DNA of 27,320 nt from DASRRB01 sp036732755. Its GTDB lineage: Bacteria; Planctomycetota; B15-G4; SIAN01. Made by a program: the position numbers and the translations under genes. The stretch spans positions 1-27,320 of the forward strand of contig DAINBU010000063.1 in the NCBI GenBank assembly GCA_036732755.1, read 5' to 3'. The notes beneath the pieces were generated by a model, which saw only the letters and a list, made by a program, of their open reading frames with translations, was not told the DNA's origin and did no database searches. Below, piece after piece: positions 24,639 to 27,320 of this stretch (positions are counted from its first letter, which is position 1; each line of letters begins with the position of its first letter).

Positions 24639-25297
24639 GACGCGGTGCCGAGACCGGCCCGATCCGCCGCGGGCTCTACGTCGTGCTCTGGCTGCTCGTG
24701 AACGCCTTCTTCCGCGTCTACTTCCGGATGCGCGTGCGCGGCCGGCCGCGCCCGTTCCCGCGCGGGCCGCTGGTGGTTGCCGCGAACCACACGAGCTACC
24801 TCGATCCGATCGTGCTCTCGCTCGCGGTGCCGCGCCGCGTCCACTTCCTGGTCACGTCGATGGTCCACGACCAGCTCTTCTACCGGCCCTGGATGTGGTT
24901 CTTCGGTTCGATCCCGGTGCAGGAGGGCTCGGTCAACGTCGAGGCGATGCGGCGCGCGCTCGCGGTACTGCGCCGCGGCGGCGTGATCGCCATCTTCCCG
25001 GAAGGGGGGATCAGCGACGACGGCCGCGTGAGGGAGGGGCAGATCGGCGTCGCGTCGCTGCTGCTGCAGGGCGGTGCGCCGGTCGTCGCCGCCGGCATCG
25101 TCGGCACGTATGCGGCGCTCCCGAAGGGGCGCGCGCTCCCGCGGCCGGCGCGGATCGAAGTGCGCTTCACCGACGTCGTCCGCCCCGACGAGCTCACGGC
25201 CGACCGGCCGCCGCGCGAAAAGCGGCGCGAGCTGCGCGACCGCGTGATGGCCGCGATCGCGCGCGGCCTGCCCGAGTCGATGGCGCCGCTCCGCTGA
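24635..25297 (+). CDS. 1-acylglycerol-3-phosphate acyltransferase (PlsC family)
   Basis: A 220-residue membrane-associated acyltransferase that makes phosphatidic acid or acylates a related acceptor. A hydrophobic helix at 13-30 (GLYVVLWLLVNAFFRVYF) anchors it. Motif I is NHTSYLD (His52, Asp57), motif II lies around FFGSIPVQEGS and motif III is FPEGGIS (121-127). In motif II the usual basic residue after IPV is Gln96, which may alter acceptor binding. The ATG at 24635 shares its bases with the TGA of the gene before (ATGA), so the genes are translationally coupled. It converges with the acyl-CoA synthetase gene 24 bp away, which could supply its acyl donor. Confidence 0.92.
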   Translation: MRRGAETGPIRRGLYVVLWLLVNAFFRVYFRMRVRGRPRPFPRGPLVVAANHTSYLDPIVLSLAVPRRVHFLVTSMVHDQLFYRPWMWFFGSIPVQEGSVNVEAMRRALAVLRRGGVIAIFPEGGISDDGRVREGQIGVASLLLQGGAPVVAAGIVGTYAALPKGRALPRPARIEVRFTDVVRPDELTADRPPREKRRELRDRVMAAIARGLPESMAPLR

Positions 25298-25321
25298 CGA
25301 CGCGCGCCGCTCCGCAGGCGG

Positions 25322-27148
25322 TCACCCCTCGTTCGCGTCTTTCCCGTCGAAGAGCGCGCGGATTTCGGCGGCGAAGCGCTCCTGCACGACGGCGCGCTTC
25401 ACCTTGAGCGTCTGCGAGAGCAGCCCCGACTCGACGGTCAGCGGCTGCTCGAGGACGCGGAAGCGGACGATCCGCTCGTGCGCGCGGAAGCCCTTGCGCA
25501 CGCACACGCGCTCGTCGATCTCCAGGCGCAGGACCGCGGCGCGCTCGACGGGCGCGGCCGCCGCGGGCTCGCCCGCGCCGCCTGCGCCGCGCGGGACGAT
25601 CAGAGCGGCGAGGTGCTTCTCGTCCTGGCCGACCACGACCGCCTGCTCGATCAGCGGCGAGCTCGTGAGCGCGTTCTCGATCGGCTCGGGCTCGACGTTC
25701 TCGCCCGAGAGCAGCACGATCGTGTCCTTGGCCCGGCCGGTGATCACGACGTCGCCGTCGGCGGTCACGTGGCCGAGGTCGCCCGTGTTGAACCAGCCGT
25801 CGGGCGAGAGCACCGCCGCGGTCGCGGCCGGATCGTCGAGGTAGCCGCGCATCACCTGCGGCCCGCGCGCGTGCAGGACGCCGCGCCGCCCGGCCGCGAG
25901 CGGCGCGCGGGTCTCGGCGTCGCGCGCCACGACCTCGGTGTCGGCGAGCGGCCGGCCGACGGTGCCGCCCACGTTGTGGCCGGGCGCGCGCAGCGTCAGC
26001 ACCGGCGACGTCTCGGTCAGCCCCCAGCCGTTGGTGAGGTCGATGCCGAGGCTCGCGAAGAAGAGGTCGACGTGGTCGGGCAGCGTGCCGCCGCCGCTGA
26101 TCGCGATCCCTTGCGCCAGCCGCTGCGCGCCGAGCGCGTGCACGATCTTCGACAGGACGACCCGGCGCAGCAGCGCGTCGACCGGCGCGAGCAGCGCGTC
26201 GCGCAGCGAGAAGGGGGTGCCCGGGAAGCGGCGCCGCCGCGCGCGCCGAGCGCCGAGCTCGAGCGCGCATTCGACGAGGCGGCGCTTGCGCGGCGGCGCG
26301 GCGGCCACCTTCGCACGCACCCCCTCGAGGATCATCATCCAGAGGCGCGGCACCGCGCCGACCACGGCGGGGGCGCGCGCGGCGAAGTCCTTCCCGAAGT
26401 TGCGCCGGTCGCTGTAGACGATGGAGAGGCCGAGGGTGAGCAGGGCGTACTCGACCATCCGCTCGAACATGTGCCACGGCGGCAGGATCGAGAGCAGCGA
26501 GCCGCCCTCGCGCAGGAAGTCGATGACCGCGAGCACCTGCGTCAGGTTGGCGGCGAGGTTCGCCTGCGTGAGGACGACTCCCTTGGGCCGGCCGGTCGTG
26601 CCCGACGTGAAGACGATCGAGGCGACCTCGTCGGCGCTCCGCTCCGCGACGCGCGCGGCGAAGCGCTCCTCCGCGCCAGGGCGCGCCTTCGCGAGCAGCT
26701 CCTCGAAGGAGAGCGCGCGCGGCGCCGTCCCGGTGAGCAGCACCGCGACCTCGATGCACGCCGCGCCCGCGATCCGGCCGAGCAGCTCGGGCCGCTCGAC
26801 GATCGCGACGCGCGCGCCGACCTTCTCCGCGATGTAGGCGACCTCGTCGGCGGGCGCTTCGGCGCCGCGCGGCACGTCGGGACAGCCGAGCGCGAGCAGC
26901 GCGAGGTCGCAGAGGAGCCAGCGCTCGCGGTTCTCCGAGAGGAGGAGGACGTTCTCGCCGCGCCGCACGCCGAGCTCGTGGAGCCCGTCGGCGACGCGCG
27001 CCGCCTGCGCGAGCACGTCGCCGCAGGTGAGGACGCGGTCGGCGCCGCCGCCGCGGACGGGCGTCACGAGCGCGGGGAGGTCGCGGCGGCGCGCGAGCGC
27101 TTCCGCGACCAGGGCAATGAGCGGGCGAGGCGTCGGGCGGGTGCTCAT
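25322..27148 (-). CDS. Long-chain acyl-CoA synthetase (AMP-forming)
   Basis: A 608-residue adenylate-forming enzyme that activates fatty acids with ATP and CoA at the inner face of the membrane. Core motifs in order: VFTSGTTGRPKGVVLT (179-194, ATP P-loop), PPWHMFERM, GGGTLPDHVDLFF, NGWGLTETSP, DGWFNTGDLG, ITGRAKDTIVLLSGENVEPEPIEN and the C-terminal Lys motif near LKVKR (581-585). The layout matches the FACS/FadD15-like group common in GC-rich bacteria. The ATG at 27148 gives the usual MSTRPTPRPLIALV start; an ATG at 27166 is also in frame. Ribosome sites are weak at both. A perfect inverted repeat lies just upstream. Confidence 0.93.
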   Translation of the reverse strand: MSTRPTPRPLIALVAEALARRRDLPALVTPVRGGGADRVLTCGDVLAQAARVADGLHELGVRRGENVLLLSENRERWLLCDLALLALGCPDVPRGAEAPADEVAYIAEKVGARVAIVERPELLGRIAGAACIEVAVLLTGTAPRALSFEELLAKARPGAEERFAARVAERSADEVASIVFTSGTTGRPKGVVLTQANLAANLTQVLAVIDFLREGGSLLSILPPWHMFERMVEYALLTLGLSIVYSDRRNFGKDFAARAPAVVGAVPRLWMMILEGVRAKVAAAPPRKRRLVECALELGARRARRRRFPGTPFSLRDALLAPVDALLRRVVLSKIVHALGAQRLAQGIAISGGGTLPDHVDLFFASLGIDLTNGWGLTETSPVLTLRAPGHNVGGTVGRPLADTEVVARDAETRAPLAAGRRGVLHARGPQVMRGYLDDPAATAAVLSPDGWFNTGDLGHVTADGDVVITGRAKDTIVLLSGENVEPEPIENALTSSPLIEQAVVVGQDEKHLAALIVPRGAGGAGEPAAAAPVERAAVLRLEIDERVCVRKGFRAHERIVRFRVLEQPLTVESGLLSQTLKVKRAVVQERFAAEIRALFDGKDANEG

Positions 27149-27158
27149 CGGCGACCCG

Positions 27159-27176
27159 CGCGACATTACTGTCGCG
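27159..27176 (-). promoter_or_regulatory. Inverted repeat upstream of the acyl-CoA synthetase gene
   Basis: CGCGACA (27159-27165) and TGTCGCG (27170-27176) are exact inverted copies separated by TTAC, ending 11 nt before the ATG at 27148. The centre includes TAATGT on the minus strand, a possible -10. It could be an operator for a dimeric regulator of fatty acid use. The alternative ATG at 27166 lies inside it. Confidence 0.4.
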
Positions 27177-27320
27177 GCGGCGGGCGATGAGCGAAGAGCG
27201 AATGCGGGGCGAGGGGACGGCCGAGGAGCGTCGAGGAGCGTCAAGGGCGGCGGGAAAAAGGGGGAGCGGACGTCGAGGGCGGGGGTGAAGAGGCCGCGGG
27301 GAGCAAGTCTTCGTGGCGGA

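Noticed and set aside
27187..27300. Short plus-strand frame starting ATGAGCGAAGAG
   Set aside because: It stops after about 30 codons, is Arg/Gly-rich and has no ribosome site; the segment looks like intergenic DNA with a doubled GAGGAGCGTC.

Overview
This window is chromosomal DNA from a very GC-rich bacterium (by eye about 70% GC or more). It holds 19 supportable protein genes and no rRNA, tRNA, CRISPR array, transposase or phage gene that I can see. Several products carry signal peptides or a lipobox, and one looks like a LolA-fold lipoprotein, which fits a diderm. The mix of a dynamin-like GTPase, leucine dehydrogenase, exported enzymes of unknown role and a bacterial histone suggests an uncultured Planctomycetota-, Bdellovibrionota- or Myxococcota-like lineage. 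That placement is a weak guess, because no marker here fixes the phylum.

Left part (1-6862). On the minus strand, in transcription order, come a 68-residue single-histone-fold protein (3648-3442), DNA topoisomerase I (topA, 3070-698) and a membrane-anchored protein cut by the window edge (639-1). TopA carries an in-frame TAG exactly where the family has the conserved Trp of SPLLW, although the rest of the protein is intact. The 370 bp between histone and topA hold a hairpin terminator, three CACGTG palindromes at 10-bp spacing, a 34-nt perfectly alternating pyrimidine/purine (Z-DNA-prone) tract and an inverted repeat CTTATCGG/CCGATAAG. Upstream lie a dynamin-like GTPase (minus) and a divergent leucine dehydrogenase (plus).

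Middle part (6863-17471). This contains a lipoprotein gene, a 640-bp gene-free stretch with two hairpins, a 1003-residue exported multidomain protein with a GH99-like N-terminus, a Nudix CoA pyrophosphatase overlapping an M23 peptidase gene, a minus-strand pair of a secreted amidohydrolase with a C-terminal CBM9-like domain followed by an AlaX-type tRNA-editing protein, and a DUF2911-like secreted protein. At 17307-17472 sits a 166-bp near-palindrome with perfect 19-bp ends, which looks like a MITE or long REP element and supplies the first base of the neighbouring gene's stop codon.

Right part (17472-27320). Here are a degenerate alpha/beta-hydrolase-like protein, a SAM methyltransferase with an apparent signal peptide, and a vitamin B6 operon in the unusual co-directional order mocR(pdxR)-pdxS-pdxT. 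Divergent from it is a translationally coupled trio: xdhC-like, a TPR-like secreted protein and a PlsC acyltransferase. The trio converges on a long-chain acyl-CoA synthetase. The two lipid genes plausibly act together, one activating fatty acids and the other esterifying them.

The most interesting unit is the histone / Z-DNA-prone spacer / interrupted topA locus, which links a bacterial nucleoid protein with the enzyme that relaxes negative supercoils.
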